The notes: a model not told the origin generated them from the sequence alone. 64,000 nt of DNA from Thalassobaculum litoreum DSM 18839 (GCF_900102465.1 NZ_FNBW01000001.1:620557-684556); one strand, 5' to 3'. Positions 34,673-44,079 are shown, counted from the stretch's first letter. A program made the numbers and translations.

Positions 34673-35668
34673 GCCGTCCGCCGCCGCCGCGACCTCAACG
34701 CTTTCCGGCGCCTCCTGGGCGACCTCGGAGATCGAGCCGCCGGGCACGGTCGGCTGCCCGGTGACCTGGCGTTCGCGATGCCAGACATACAGCCCGGCGC
34801 CCGCCAGCAGGCAGGTGCCGGCGATGGTGCCGATGTCCGGGTAGGAGCCGAAGGCGAACATGCCGATCAGCGTGGCCCAGATGATCGTGCTGTAGGAGAA
34901 CGGCGCCAGCAGCGAGGCCGACGCCATCATGAAGGCGCGGATCGTGAAATACTGCCCCGCGGCATGGCAGGCGGCGATCGCCACCAGCATGCCCCACTGG
35001 ATCGGGGTCGGCATCTCCCAGCCGGCGACGCCCAGGGGCGCGATCACGATCATGCCGCTGGCGGTCGACCAGACCAGGATGGTCAGCGGCCCTTCGCGCC
35101 CGCGCATCGCCCGCGTGATGATGAGCCCGACCGCCCAGCACAGCGACGAGAACAGCGGGATCAGCATCGCCAGCACGAAGGACTCGGTTCCCGGCCGCAA
35201 GATCACCAGCACGCCGACGAAGCCGACACCCACCGCCGCCCAGCGCCGAACCCCCACCTTCTCCCCCAGGAACGGGATCGACAGGGCCGTCACATAGAGC
35301 GGCGACACGAAGCCGATGGCCGTCGCCGTCTCCAGCGGCAGCGTGCGCATGGCATAGACGAACAGGGTCGCCGACCCGATCAGCAGCACGCCGCGCACGA
35401 TGTGCAGTATCGGCCGGGTGGTCCGCAGCGGCCGGTGCTTCCAGCGCGCCAGCACCACCGGCAGCAGGATCGCCGAGACCAGCAGGTAGCGCAGCAGGAT
35501 GATCCGCTCCGGCGGCATCCCCTGCCCCGCCAGTCCCTTGGCGACGCCATCCATGGCGGTGAAGACGAACATCGCGAACAGCAGCATCGCGATCGCCAGC
35601 GCGGGCCGGTCGGCCGGCATCTCGTCAGCAGGACGGTCCGCCGTCGACGGAGTGTTCTTATCGTTCAT
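34643..35668 (-). CDS. EamA/DMT-family transporter
   Basis: 341 residues from the ATG at 35668 (MNDKNTPSTADRP). Ten hydrophobic segments in two EamA halves span about 28-300, followed by a soluble, alanine- and glutamate-rich tail of about 40 residues that is not part of the family core. The tail coding region overlaps the convergent SMP-30 gene by 30 bases, so it may be a late extension. The upstream 61 codons to 35851 are out of character and hold no good start. Cargo is unknown; relatives export amino acids or S-adenosylmethionine. Confidence 0.85.
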   Translation of the reverse strand: MNDKNTPSTADRPADEMPADRPALAIAMLLFAMFVFTAMDGVAKGLAGQGMPPERIILLRYLLVSAILLPVVLARWKHRPLRTTRPILHIVRGVLLIGSATLFVYAMRTLPLETATAIGFVSPLYVTALSIPFLGEKVGVRRWAAVGVGFVGVLVILRPGTESFVLAMLIPLFSSLCWAVGLIITRAMRGREGPLTILVWSTASGMIVIAPLGVAGWEMPTPIQWGMLVAIAACHAAGQYFTIRAFMMASASLLAPFSYSTIIWATLIGMFAFGSYPDIGTIAGTCLLAGAGLYVWHRERQVTGQPTVPGGSISEVAQEAPESVEVAAAADGSEGPGTRDR

Positions 35669-35853
35669 TGATGTCGTTCCGGGGACGCGCGGGAGCCCGT
35701 CCGGTGGCGAGAAAACGATGATACCCACGACTTTCGCCGCAGAGAAAGTGTCGTGCGCGGAATGCACTTCACGAGGGTGGGGGTAATTGGCTAGATTATA
35801 GTTGCCAAGACAACGAATAAGGCCGGGGAACTCGGCCATCGGAGGAAGCACTC

Positions 35854-37566
35854 ATGACCAGCGAAGCGACACTCATCATCCGTGGCGGCACGATCGTCGA
35901 CGGCACCGGCGCCGCCGCCTACGAGGGCGACGTGGCGCTTGCCGGCGACAGGATCCTTGCGGTGGGTGATATCGGGTCCACCAAGGCGGCCGAGGAGATC
36001 GACGCCAAGGGCAAGATCGTCACCCCCGGCTTCGTCGATATCCACACCCATTACGACGGCCAGGCGGTCTGGGACCGGCACATGGCGCCGTCGGCCTGGC
36101 ATGGCGTCACCACGGCGGTGATGGGCAATTGCGGCGTCGGCTTCGCCCCCTGCAAGCCGGCCGACCGCGAGAAGCTGGTCGAGCTGATGGAAGGCGTGGA
36201 GGACATCCCCGGCCCGGTCATGCATGAGGGCCTGAACTGGCAGTGGGAGAGTTTCGGCGAGTATCTCGACACCCTCGACCGTCTGCCCCGCGACATCGAC
36301 CTGTGCACCCTGCTGCCCCATGCTGCCCTGCGCGTCTATGTGATGGGGGAGCGGGCGATCCAGCACGAGCAGGCCAACCAGGGCGACATCGCGAAGATGC
36401 GCGAGTTGACCCGCGACGCCATCCAGGCCGGCGCCTTCGGCTTCTCCACCTCGCGCACGATCAGCCACAAGACCCTGGCCGGCGACCTGACCCCGACCCT
36501 GCGCGCCCACGAGGACGAGCTGACCGGCATCGCCATGGGCATGAAGGAGGCCGGCTCCGGCTTCCTGGAGATCGTTTCCGACTGGAACGAGCCGAGCCCC
36601 GAGGGCGAGTTCGCCGTGCTGCGCCGGGTCGTGGAGAAGAGCGGCCGCACCGCTGTGTTCTCCCTCACCCAGCGCCACGACCGCCCGGACTTCTGGCGCG
36701 ACCTGATGCGCATGTCGAACGAGGCCAAGGCCGACGGCCTGTCGATCCGACCGGTGGCCGCCCCGCGTCCGATCGGCATCCTGCTCGGCCTGGAGGGCAG
36801 CCAGAACCCGTTCTCCGGCACCAAGACCTACCGCTCGATCGCCCACCTGCCGCTCGAAAAGCGGGTGGCGGCGATGCGCGATCCGGAAGTGCGGGCCAAG
36901 ATCCTGGCCGACGATCCGATCAAGGAAAGCACCTTCCCGCTGATCCACCGGATCTCGTTCTCCAAGATGTTCCGCCTGGGCTCGCCGGCGAATTACGAGC
37001 CGCAACGCGACCAGTCGATCGCCGCCGTCGCCGAACGCGAGGGCCGCACCGCCCAGGAGGTCGCCTACGACATGCTGCTGGAGCGCGACGGCAAGGCGTT
37101 CATCTACACGCCGCTGGTCAATTTCGTGAATTACGACATGTCTGCGCCGGAAGCGATGATGGCCGACCCGAACGTCATCATGGGCCTCGGCGACGGCGGC
37201 GCCCATGTGGGCTTCATCCTGGATGCCGGGTTCCCGACCTGGCTGATGAGCTACTGGGGCCGCGACCGCTCGCGCTTCCCCATGGAGGACGTCATCCGGC
37301 GCCTCACCTCCGACACCGCCGGCGCGGCCGGCCTGTCCGACCGCGGCGTGCTGAAGGCGGGCAAGAAGGCGGATGTGAACGTCATCGACTGGGATTCGGT
37401 CGGCTTCTCCGACCCCTACGTCACCTTCGACCTCCCGGCGGGCGGCAAGCGCCTCCTGCAGAAGTCGAAGGGCTACGCGGCGACCATCGCCGCGGGCGAA
37501 GTGACCTACCGGGACGGCTCGCCCACGGGCGCGCTCCCCGGCCGGGTAGTGCGGGGCCAGCGTTGA
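35854..37566 (+). CDS. N-acyl-D-amino-acid deacylase-like amidohydrolase
   Basis: 570 residues with CGGAGG before the ATG. It belongs to the amidohydrolase_3 group of D-aminoacylases: HTHYDGQAVWD near residue 67 has the two metal histidines, GNCGVGFAPC is family-typical, and GLGDGGAHVGFILDAG near residue 447 holds the catalytic aspartate. The length fits the longer subgroup often annotated as D-aminoacylase or N-acyl-D-glutamate deacylase. Substrate specificity cannot be read. A clear terminator follows 38 bases after the stop, so it is probably a single-gene unit. Confidence 0.9.
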   Translation: MTSEATLIIRGGTIVDGTGAAAYEGDVALAGDRILAVGDIGSTKAAEEIDAKGKIVTPGFVDIHTHYDGQAVWDRHMAPSAWHGVTTAVMGNCGVGFAPCKPADREKLVELMEGVEDIPGPVMHEGLNWQWESFGEYLDTLDRLPRDIDLCTLLPHAALRVYVMGERAIQHEQANQGDIAKMRELTRDAIQAGAFGFSTSRTISHKTLAGDLTPTLRAHEDELTGIAMGMKEAGSGFLEIVSDWNEPSPEGEFAVLRRVVEKSGRTAVFSLTQRHDRPDFWRDLMRMSNEAKADGLSIRPVAAPRPIGILLGLEGSQNPFSGTKTYRSIAHLPLEKRVAAMRDPEVRAKILADDPIKESTFPLIHRISFSKMFRLGSPANYEPQRDQSIAAVAEREGRTAQEVAYDMLLERDGKAFIYTPLVNFVNYDMSAPEAMMADPNVIMGLGDGGAHVGFILDAGFPTWLMSYWGRDRSRFPMEDVIRRLTSDTAGAAGLSDRGVLKAGKKADVNVIDWDSVGFSDPYVTFDLPAGGKRLLQKSKGYAATIAAGEVTYRDGSPTGALPGRVVRGQR

Positions 37567-37603
37567 CGCTGCCCCGGACGACTGAAGTGTAACCTCAGAC
37601 TTC

Positions 37604-37635
37604 ACTCCCCGGCCGCACGCGACCGGGGAGTTTTT
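37604..37635 (+). terminator. Rho-independent terminator after the amidohydrolase gene
   Basis: ACTCCCCGG at 37604-37612 pairs with CCGGGGAGT at 37623-37631, a 9-bp stem with a 10-base loop, and the T-run TTTTT ends at 37635. It lies 38 bases past the stop of the amidohydrolase gene. It is also just before the stop of the convergent small membrane protein gene. Confidence 0.9.
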
Positions 37636-37662
37636 CATGGGTAGCTCAGGTCAGAAGGCCGC

Positions 37663-38007
37663 TCAGTTCAGAAGCTGCTCGGCACAGGCCGAGGCGACGC
37701 GGCGCTCGGCCTTCTCGGTGCCGGGCATCGTCGTCCAGCCGGAATCGTTCATGGCCTCGGTGCGCTGATAGGACGGCTTGGCGCGGATCGCCTCGATCTT
37801 GGCGGCCCGGTCGCTATCACGGCTGGCGAGCTCAACGCAGATCGGCAGCAGCGCGGCCGTGACTTCGGCATCCGCCTGGTCGTTGGCGGCCACCTCGGCC
37901 TTGCCGGCGGTCATCCAACCTCCGGCGGTGAACCCGACGATCGTCGCCAGAATCGCGCCAATCACCACACCGAAAATAACCGGCTTAATCCAAGTGGGAA
38001 GAGTCAT
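37663..38007 (-). CDS. Small single-anchor protein of unknown function
   Basis: 114 residues. A glycine-rich hydrophobic segment at about 8-32 (PVIFGVVIGAILATIVGFTAGG) anchors the protein. The soluble part holds two cysteines, CVELASRD and SACAEQLL, which could pair in the periplasm. Similar short proteins are common in alphaproteobacteria, without known function. Its start lies at the edge of an AT-rich stretch that probably holds its promoter. No partner gene is apparent. Confidence 0.75.
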   Translation of the reverse strand: MTLPTWIKPVIFGVVIGAILATIVGFTAGGWMTAGKAEVAANDQADAEVTAALLPICVELASRDSDRAAKIEAIRAKPSYQRTEAMNDSGWTTMPGTEKAERRVASACAEQLLN

Positions 38008-38288
38008 CGTAAATTCCTTGTTCCGTGGGATGGTTTTATTTTTAACTCACCTACAGAGCGTGCCTTTTATGCATGAATGTCAATTTATAATTTACCCTTT
38101 ACATATATAATTCATCGATCCATTTAGCCATCAAGCTGTAATCACTCAATAATACCGGCAATAAATTATGGCTATCTTTTCAGCGCCAGGGACCGACCGC
38201 TCCTCGACGGCCCGGATACACCCGTACAAGGCCAGCAAAGCTGTCACATCCGCCGGCTAAGGTACCTGACAGAACCCTGGGGGCGACC
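38008..38288. other. AT-rich intergenic island
   Basis: Bases 38025-38180 are clearly AT-rich, in sharp contrast to the GC-rich surroundings, with TTTATAATTTACCC and CATATATAATTC. No open frame of credible length or composition is present. It contains the likely leftward promoter of the small membrane protein and perhaps one for the rightward phosphoesterase gene. It may be a remnant of transferred DNA or a site bound by nucleoid proteins. Confidence 0.6.
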
Positions 38289-39119
38289 GTGAAGCTGATC
38301 CACATCACCGACATTCATATCCAGGACGACAAGATCCTGGGTCAGGCGCCGATCGCCAATTTCACCGCCTGTCTCGCGCATGTGGAGACCCATCACCGGA
38401 ACGCCGACCGGGTGGTCATCACCGGAGATCTCACCCATCACGGATCGCGCCATTCCTACGCCCAACTGCGCGAGATCGTCATGGCGTCGCCGCTCGACCC
38501 CCGGCTGCTGCTCGGCAACCACGACGACCGCGACACTTTCCGCGCGGTCTTTCCGGAAATCCCGGTCGATGCCGGCGGCTTCGTGCAATATGCCGAGGAT
38601 ACCCCGGCGGGCCGTTTCCTGTATCTCGACACCCTGGAGCCGGGTACCCATGCCGGGCGCTACGGCGAGGACCGGCAGCGCTGGCTGGCGACCGAACTGG
38701 CCCGCGCCCGGGCGGCGGGCCAGGCGGCCTATGTTTTCATGCACCACCATCCCTGCCCGATCGGCGCGCCGGCCTCCGACATGATCGGCCTGCTCGACGG
38801 CGCCCCGGTCCGCGCCCTGCTCGCCCAGTACCGGGACACGATCCGCCACATCTTCTTCGGCCATTGCCATTCCACCCTGTCCGGCTCGGTCTGCGGCATT
38901 CCCATGTCGGCGCCGCGCTCCACCAACCATCCGAACGCGCAGGATCTGGGCGGACGCAACGCGATCGGCATCGGCCCGCTGGCACCGAGCTACAATGTGG
39001 TGCTGATCGAGGACGAGAACGTCGTGGTCCATACCATCGACTTCCTTGCCGAGCCCGAGCTGGACTGGATCCTGCTCGACGACGACGGCTGGATCGAGGA
39101 GACCTCGGCGGCGGAATGA
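38289..39119 (+). CDS. Class III cyclic-nucleotide phosphodiesterase-like metallophosphoesterase
   Basis: 276 residues with a GTG start. All blocks of the calcineurin-like fold are visible in order: TDIHIQDDK, GDLTHHG, GNHDDRD, FMHHHPCPIG and FGHCHSTLSG. These provide the bimetal centre. The order and length fit CpdA-like phosphodiesterases that hydrolyse cAMP or other phosphodiesters. An AT-rich upstream region may hold the promoter. The true substrate cannot be fixed, and other calcineurin-like phosphatases share the motifs. Confidence 0.85.
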   Translation: MKLIHITDIHIQDDKILGQAPIANFTACLAHVETHHRNADRVVITGDLTHHGSRHSYAQLREIVMASPLDPRLLLGNHDDRDTFRAVFPEIPVDAGGFVQYAEDTPAGRFLYLDTLEPGTHAGRYGEDRQRWLATELARARAAGQAAYVFMHHHPCPIGAPASDMIGLLDGAPVRALLAQYRDTIRHIFFGHCHSTLSGSVCGIPMSAPRSTNHPNAQDLGGRNAIGIGPLAPSYNVVLIEDENVVVHTIDFLAEPELDWILLDDDGWIEETSAAE

Positions 39120-39175
39120 GCCGGGCGCACGATGGTGGCTTGGGCACGGACCCTTGCCGGGCGTAAGCTGACCGA

Positions 39176-39988
39176 ATGCAAAGCAAACCTCCCCTACGCC
39201 TCGGCCTGATCGGGGCCGGCGCCATCGGCGCCCACGTGATCGACTTCGTTGCCAACGAGTTGGAGGGCAGCATCGCCATTCCGGCGGTGCTGGTCCGCAC
39301 CCCACGCCCGCAGGCGGCGAACGGACCGGACTACCTCACCGACCCCGTGGCTTTCCATGCCGGTGAGTACGACGTGGTGCTGGAGGGGGCGGGCCATCAG
39401 GCGGTCCGCGATCACGTGATCCCGCTGCTGAAGCGCGGTGTGCGGGTGATCGTCACCTCCATCGGCGCGTTCACCGACGACGCGCTGTACGAGAGCTGCC
39501 GTCAGGCGGCGGAGGAAGGCGGCACCTCCCTCACCCTGGCCTCTGCCGGGATCGGCGCGCTGGACATCCTGTCGGGCGCCGCCGTCGGCGGGCTCGACGC
39601 GGTGGAGATGACCGTCCGCAAGGACCCCAGCGCCTGGTACGGCACCGCGGCCGAGCAGATGTTCGACCTGGACCGCATGACGGAACCGACGGTGATCTTC
39701 GAGGGCTCAGCTCGTGAGGGAGCGGCAACCTATCCGCAGAACGTGAACATCTCCGCCGCGGTGGCGCTGGCCGGGATCGGGCTGGACCGCACGAAGCTGA
39801 CGATCGTCGCCGACCCGACCATCGAGACCCACATCATCACGGTGGAAGCCCGCGGCGCCTTCGGCTCGTTCTCCTTCACCGAGAACGTCGCCGTCGCCGA
39901 GGAGAACCGCAAGACCGGCAAGATCGTCGCCATGGCGGTGACCAAGACGGTGAAACAGCTCGCCAGCGCGGTGCGCATCGGCGGGTGA
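39176..39988 (+). CDS. nadX: Aspartate dehydrogenase
   Basis: 270 residues, the normal length. The N-terminal Rossmann motif is LGLIGAGAIGAHVIDFV. The middle matches aspartate dehydrogenases with AGIGALDILSGAAVGG and VRKDPSAWYGTAAEQMFDL, and the conserved FEGSAREGAATYPQNVN carries the catalytic histidine-substitute region and NVN. It converts L-aspartate to iminoaspartate or oxaloacetate with NAD(P). No nadA or nadC genes lie next to it, so a catabolic role is as likely as NAD synthesis. It is convergent with an amidase gene. Confidence 0.9.
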   Translation: MQSKPPLRLGLIGAGAIGAHVIDFVANELEGSIAIPAVLVRTPRPQAANGPDYLTDPVAFHAGEYDVVLEGAGHQAVRDHVIPLLKRGVRVIVTSIGAFTDDALYESCRQAAEEGGTSLTLASAGIGALDILSGAAVGGLDAVEMTVRKDPSAWYGTAAEQMFDLDRMTEPTVIFEGSAREGAATYPQNVNISAAVALAGIGLDRTKLTIVADPTIETHIITVEARGAFGSFSFTENVAVAEENRKTGKIVAMAVTKTVKQLASAVRIGG

Positions 39989-40008
39989 CCGCTGGGATCT
40001 TGCCGCCC

Positions 40009-41310
40009 CTATCGCCGCAGAAGATCCTCCACCGCCAGGGCCGTGCCGATCAGTCGCGCGTCCTCGTAGAACCCACCGACGAGCTGCAGCCCCACCGGGG
40101 CGCCGCCGCCCGGGACCGGCAGACTGACCGCCGGCGCGCCCGCGTAATTGGCGAGCGAGGTCAGGTCCGCCTGATTGACCGGCACCGGCGCATCGGCGGC
40201 GAAGGCGGTCTGCGGCACCGTCGGCAGGATCAGGGCGTCCACGTCGTCGAAGGCGGCGTTGATAAGCTCGCCCGCGGTCTCCACACGCCGATAGGCCTTC
40301 ACGTATTTCGCTGCCGGCGCATCGCGGCCGTAACTCAGCATGTCGGTCAGAGTGTCGGACAGGGCCTCGGGATGGTCGCGCCAGATCTCCTCCAGTGCCA
40401 CCGCCCCCTCAGCCTCGATCAGCAGCAGGGCGGCCCGGCGCAGCAGGGCGAGATCGCCGAGCCCCAGCTTGATCTGGCGGATCGTCACCCCGCCGGCCCG
40501 CAGCCGGTCCAGCGCTGCGTCGATCACCCCCTGCACCGCCGGCTCGATCTCGCAATTATCCACCTCGGCGGGCCAGCCCAGCACCAGGCCGCGGAGGTCC
40601 ACCGGCTCGGCCTCGACATTGGCCAGCACCGGCAGGGACAGCGCCAGGTCGAAGACCGAGCGGGCCAGCGGTCCCACATGGTCGAGGGTCCAGCACAGCG
40701 GCGTCACCCCGCCCATCGGCAGCAGGTCGAAGCTCGGCTTGAAGCCCGCCACCCCGCAATAGGCCGCCGGAATCCGCACCGAGCCCAGCGTGTCGGTGCC
40801 CAGCGCCAGCGGCACCAGCCCGGCTGCGACCGCCGCCGCCGATCCTCCCGACGAGCCGCCGGGCGTGTGGCCCGGCACGGCGGGATTGTCGACCCGGCCG
40901 CGATGGGGATTGTCGCTGGTCGCCCCCAGGGCCGCCTCGTGCATGGCAAGCTTGGCGATCGGGATCGCTCCCGCCTCGCGCAGGCGGCCGGTCACCGCGG
41001 CATCCGCGCCGGGCGTCCAGGCGAGGCCGAGCCCGGCGGTGCTGGGACGTCCGGCCACGTCGATATTGTCCTTAAGCCCGACGGGGATGCCGTCCAGCTC
41101 CGACAGAATCGCCCCCTCGCCGCGCCGGGCATCGCTTTCCAGGGCGGCAGCGAGCGCACCGTCGGCATCGACGTCCCAGACCGCGTTCAGGACCGGGTTC
41201 ACTGCCGCGATCGCCTGCAGATGGGCCGTCACCAGGTCCACGGAGGAGATCGCGCCGTCATCGAGCCCGCCCACCATCTCGGCGAGCGAGAGATCAACCA
41301 GTCCTGTCAT
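40009..41310 (-). CDS. Amidase-signature enzyme
   Basis: 433 residues. The catalytic triad of the amidase family is visible: Lys in GLKDNIDVAG near residue 78 and the two serines in GGSSGGSAAAVAAGLVP near 152. The segment PLCWTLDHVGPLARSV is typical of the GatA-like and aryl-acylamidase branch. It is shorter than GatA and there are no gatB or gatC genes nearby, so it is not the tRNA amidotransferase subunit. The next leftward-transcribed gene upstream is MmgE/PrpD; a co-transcribed catabolic unit is plausible. Confidence 0.9.
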   Translation of the reverse strand: MTGLVDLSLAEMVGGLDDGAISSVDLVTAHLQAIAAVNPVLNAVWDVDADGALAAALESDARRGEGAILSELDGIPVGLKDNIDVAGRPSTAGLGLAWTPGADAAVTGRLREAGAIPIAKLAMHEAALGATSDNPHRGRVDNPAVPGHTPGGSSGGSAAAVAAGLVPLALGTDTLGSVRIPAAYCGVAGFKPSFDLLPMGGVTPLCWTLDHVGPLARSVFDLALSLPVLANVEAEPVDLRGLVLGWPAEVDNCEIEPAVQGVIDAALDRLRAGGVTIRQIKLGLGDLALLRRAALLLIEAEGAVALEEIWRDHPEALSDTLTDMLSYGRDAPAAKYVKAYRRVETAGELINAAFDDVDALILPTVPQTAFAADAPVPVNQADLTSLANYAGAPAVSLPVPGGGAPVGLQLVGGFYEDARLIGTALAVEDLLRR

Positions 41311-41382
41311 CGAAAGCCGGCCATGTTCGGGTATGGAATCGCTGTCCCCCTCCTGCCCCGGTATCCCGCACGGGTCAAGGTG

Positions 41383-42768
41383 TCACGCCGGAACGATCAG
41401 GTCGATCAGCGCGCGGGTATCGGCGACGCTCTCCAGATCGTCCACCAGGGCGATCAGCCGGTCCGCGTTCTCCGCCGGCAGGCCGCCGCGGCCATGGGCC
41501 ATGTTGCGGCGGAACTTCTCCAGATGCGCCTCCCGGCTCATCGGCTTGGCGGGGCTGCCATAGACCACCTCGACCCGGCGCTCCAGGCGCCGGCCGTCCT
41601 TCAGCACCACGGCAACAGCGACCGGCGAGAAGGCGTTGGGATCGGGATTGCCGTCGACGGTCACCGCGATCCGCGCACCGAGGTCCAGCGTGGCGGGGTC
41701 GGCCAGCGCCGCCTCCGTGAAATCGGTCAGGTCGAGTTTGCCGGTCAGCAGCAAGCGTGCCGCCGTGTACGGGCCGGAGAGCCGGGCATAGTTCGCCGTC
41801 ATCCCCGGCTTCACCGGCCGGCCGATCAGCCGCTGGGTCAGGGGCGGGACCGCCGCCTCGACCCGCTCGACCGCGTCGACGGGAACGTGGTGCTCGGCCT
41901 GCAGCGTCGACAGCCCGTCGAGCAGGCCGTGGGTGGCGCGGCCGCTCGGGAACGGCTTGTGGGCGACCTCGGTGATGCGCCAGACCCGGCCCAGCCCGTC
42001 CAGCAGCGCCGCACGGTCGTAGTCGTCCTCCATGATCCGCAGATAGCCGTACGGACCCTCCAGGGTGCCCCGGGTGCCAGGAATGCCCTGCTCGGCCATG
42101 TGGACGGCGACGACCGCGTCGCGGGCGCAGAACCCGGCCTGCATGGCGAGCAGCGCCAGTCCCTCGGTATGGGCCTGCATGGTGCCCCCGGCCTGGGCGT
42201 AATACAGGCCGAAGGCGTCGAGCATCGTCTCGCGGTCGAGGCCGGCGATGGCCCCGACCGCCGCCGTGGCCCCGAAGCCGCCGGCGGTGGCCGGGCGGAA
42301 GAACTTCAGCCCCGTGGTCACCGCGTTGCCGATGGAGGTGGAGACGTCGACGCCGAGCACGATGGCGCGCAGCAGCGCCTTGCCGTCGGTCGGCCGCCCC
42401 GCCGCCGCCCGCGCCTCCATCTCGGCCATCAGCGCCGAAAGCAGCGTCGCCATCGGGTGCAGCACCGCCCCCTCGTGCACGCAGTCGTATTCCGAATTGT
42501 GGATCAGATAGCCGTTGACCGCCGCGGCGGCCGGGGTGGGCAGAGTGCCGCCCAGACCCCAGACGCGCCCGCCCGGACCGGAGACCGCGCCCCCATATCC
42601 GCCGATCCACGCATCCACATGGCCCGCCCGGGTGCCGGCTACCCCGACCCCGAGACTGTCCAGCAGAAAGGTCTTGGCGGCGCGGATCGCATGGGCCGGG
42701 ATCGCCTCGAACTGAGTGGCGATCACATGGTCGGCGAAGGTTCGGATGGCGTCTTGTGTATCGGTCAT
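41383..42768 (-). CDS. MmgE/PrpD family protein
   Basis: 461 residues from the ATG at 42768 (MTDTQDAIRTFADHVI). It shows the family segments LLDSLGVGVAGTRAGHVDA near the start and EYDCVHEGAVLHPMATLL, plus the central VAHKPFPSGRATHG. PrpD is 2-methylcitrate dehydratase; this branch also includes cis-aconitate decarboxylase and unassigned dehydratases. No prpB or prpC is nearby, so 2-methylcitrate dehydration is not supported by context. It lies 72 bases upstream of the amidase gene, same strand. Confidence 0.9.
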   Translation of the reverse strand: MTDTQDAIRTFADHVIATQFEAIPAHAIRAAKTFLLDSLGVGVAGTRAGHVDAWIGGYGGAVSGPGGRVWGLGGTLPTPAAAAVNGYLIHNSEYDCVHEGAVLHPMATLLSALMAEMEARAAAGRPTDGKALLRAIVLGVDVSTSIGNAVTTGLKFFRPATAGGFGATAAVGAIAGLDRETMLDAFGLYYAQAGGTMQAHTEGLALLAMQAGFCARDAVVAVHMAEQGIPGTRGTLEGPYGYLRIMEDDYDRAALLDGLGRVWRITEVAHKPFPSGRATHGLLDGLSTLQAEHHVPVDAVERVEAAVPPLTQRLIGRPVKPGMTANYARLSGPYTAARLLLTGKLDLTDFTEAALADPATLDLGARIAVTVDGNPDPNAFSPVAVAVVLKDGRRLERRVEVVYGSPAKPMSREAHLEKFRRNMAHGRGGLPAENADRLIALVDDLESVADTRALIDLIVPA

Positions 42769-42862
42769 CGCCCTACTCTCACGGCTGTGGCTCAGCCGAA
42801 AGGTAGAGTGCGCAAGGGGCGACCGGAACCGGATAAGTCGGCTCCGGCCGCGGGAGAGGCAA

Positions 42863-43534
42863 TTACTCGCCCGCCTCCGGCGCCGGCGCGTGCACATGGT
42901 CGTGCTCCGGACCGTTCGCCTTGGCCTGCTTCAGCTCGGCGATCGACTGGGTCAGGATCTGATAGGCCGAGCGCAGGAACAGGCCGGACATCAGCAGGGC
43001 GACGATCACGTCGGGCCAGCCGGTGCCGCTCCACCAGACCAGACCGGCCGCCACGACCACGGCGGCATTGCCGATGGCGTCGTTGCGCGAGCACAGCCAG
43101 ACCGAGCGCACATTGGCGTCGCCGTCCCGCCAGTTGAACAGGATCAGCACGCTGGCGACATTGGCCGCCATGGCCAGCAGTCCGATGCCGCTCATCACAG
43201 CCGCGTCGGGCACGCCCAGCACGAAGATCTGATAGACGGTGGTGGCGAACACGCCCACGCCCATCACCGCCAGGGACACACCCTTGCCGAAGGCGGCCCA
43301 GGCGCGCCAGGTGACCGCCTTGCCGATCACCCAGAGGCTTACCGCGTAGGTCAGGCTGTCCGCCAGGAAGTCCAGACTGTCCGCCGTTAGCGCCATGGAG
43401 CCGGCGAAGGCACCGCCGCCGAGTTCGACCACGAACATGGCCGCATTGATCAGCACCACCGCGATCAGGGCGCGCTTATAGCCGGTCGACATGCCGTCGA
43501 ACGCAACGTCGTGTCCACAGGATCCGGACATCAC
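42863..43534 (-). CDS. Cation diffusion facilitator family transporter
   Basis: 223 residues with six hydrophobic segments, starting at ATG 43534 or 43531. Metal-site motifs are visible: ADSLDFLADS in the second helix region (DxxxD, where many family members have HxxxD) and SRNDAIGN in the fifth. The C-terminal cytoplasmic domain of typical CDF proteins is absent, replaced by a short histidine-containing tail (EHDHVHAP). It probably exports a divalent metal by proton exchange. DxxxD at the site suggests a metal other than zinc, such as manganese, iron or cadmium. Confidence 0.88.
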   Translation of the reverse strand: MMSGSCGHDVAFDGMSTGYKRALIAVVLINAAMFVVELGGGAFAGSMALTADSLDFLADSLTYAVSLWVIGKAVTWRAWAAFGKGVSLAVMGVGVFATTVYQIFVLGVPDAAVMSGIGLLAMAANVASVLILFNWRDGDANVRSVWLCSRNDAIGNAAVVVAAGLVWWSGTGWPDVIVALLMSGLFLRSAYQILTQSIAELKQAKANGPEHDHVHAPAPEAGE

Positions 43535-43650
43535 TCACCTCCAGGTTGCCCCGACCGTGAGCCTCCTTGCGCCCCCTCGCAATGGTGCGCGTTAGGATAT
43601 AACGATGCACCGGCCGCATCCGGGGGCGCGATCCGGGCATGGATGCAGGA

Positions 43651-44079
43651 TTATTTGAACAGGCGGGCGCCGGTCTTGGAGGACAGATCGACCCGGGCGA
43701 GGCAGTCGCCCAGGCGCTCATCGCCGCGTTCGCAATCGAGGAAGCTGTTCACCAGAACCTCGCCGATCCTGTCGCACTGGATGCCGGCGAGATTGACGAT
43801 CAGCACGCTGGTCTTGTTCGGCCGGATCGGCGCCAGATCCATGGCGATGCGGTTCTGAATCACCCCGTCGGTGTCGAACACCAGCACTTCCATGTTGAAG
43901 GCGGTGAAGGTCTGATCCGCCGGATTGCGCACGACGATATAGGACCGACAGGCGGCCTCCGTCGGCTCGAGTTTATTAAGTTCAATCCCGATTCGCGCCT
44001 CGTCTGCCAGCGCCGGAGTGGCGGCGGCCAGGCCGAGCAGCACGGCGGCTGCGGAGAAAATGCGAGCGGTCATCCCCAT
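43651..44079 (-). CDS. Secreted protein of unknown function with signal peptide
   Basis: 142 residues; residues 1-26 form a signal peptide ending in TPALA. The mature domain appears beta-rich (YIVVRNPADQTFTAFNMEVLVFD, VSVLIVNLAGIQCD region), with cysteines at C44, C102, C115 and C126 that could form disulfides. Small periplasmic proteins of this type occur in alphaproteobacteria without a known function. ATG start 44079; the in-frame ATG two codons later is equally possible. Confidence 0.78.
   Translation of the reverse strand: MGMTARIFSAAAVLLGLAAATPALADEARIGIELNKLEPTEAACRSYIVVRNPADQTFTAFNMEVLVFDTDGVIQNRIAMDLAPIRPNKTSVLIVNLAGIQCDRIGEVLVNSFLDCERGDERLGDCLARVDLSSKTGARLFK

Noticed and set aside
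40009-41310. GatA subunit of glutamyl-tRNA amidotransferase
   Set aside because: It is short for GatA and has no gatB or gatC neighbours.
41383-42768. Methylcitrate-cycle prpD
   Set aside because: prpB, prpC and acnD are absent and the neighbours are an amidase and a metal transporter, so only the family name is kept.
39985-43137. A 1050-codon rightward frame across the amidase and PrpD genes
   Set aside because: It is antisense to two well-supported enzymes, arginine- and glutamine-rich, with no domain or ribosome site.
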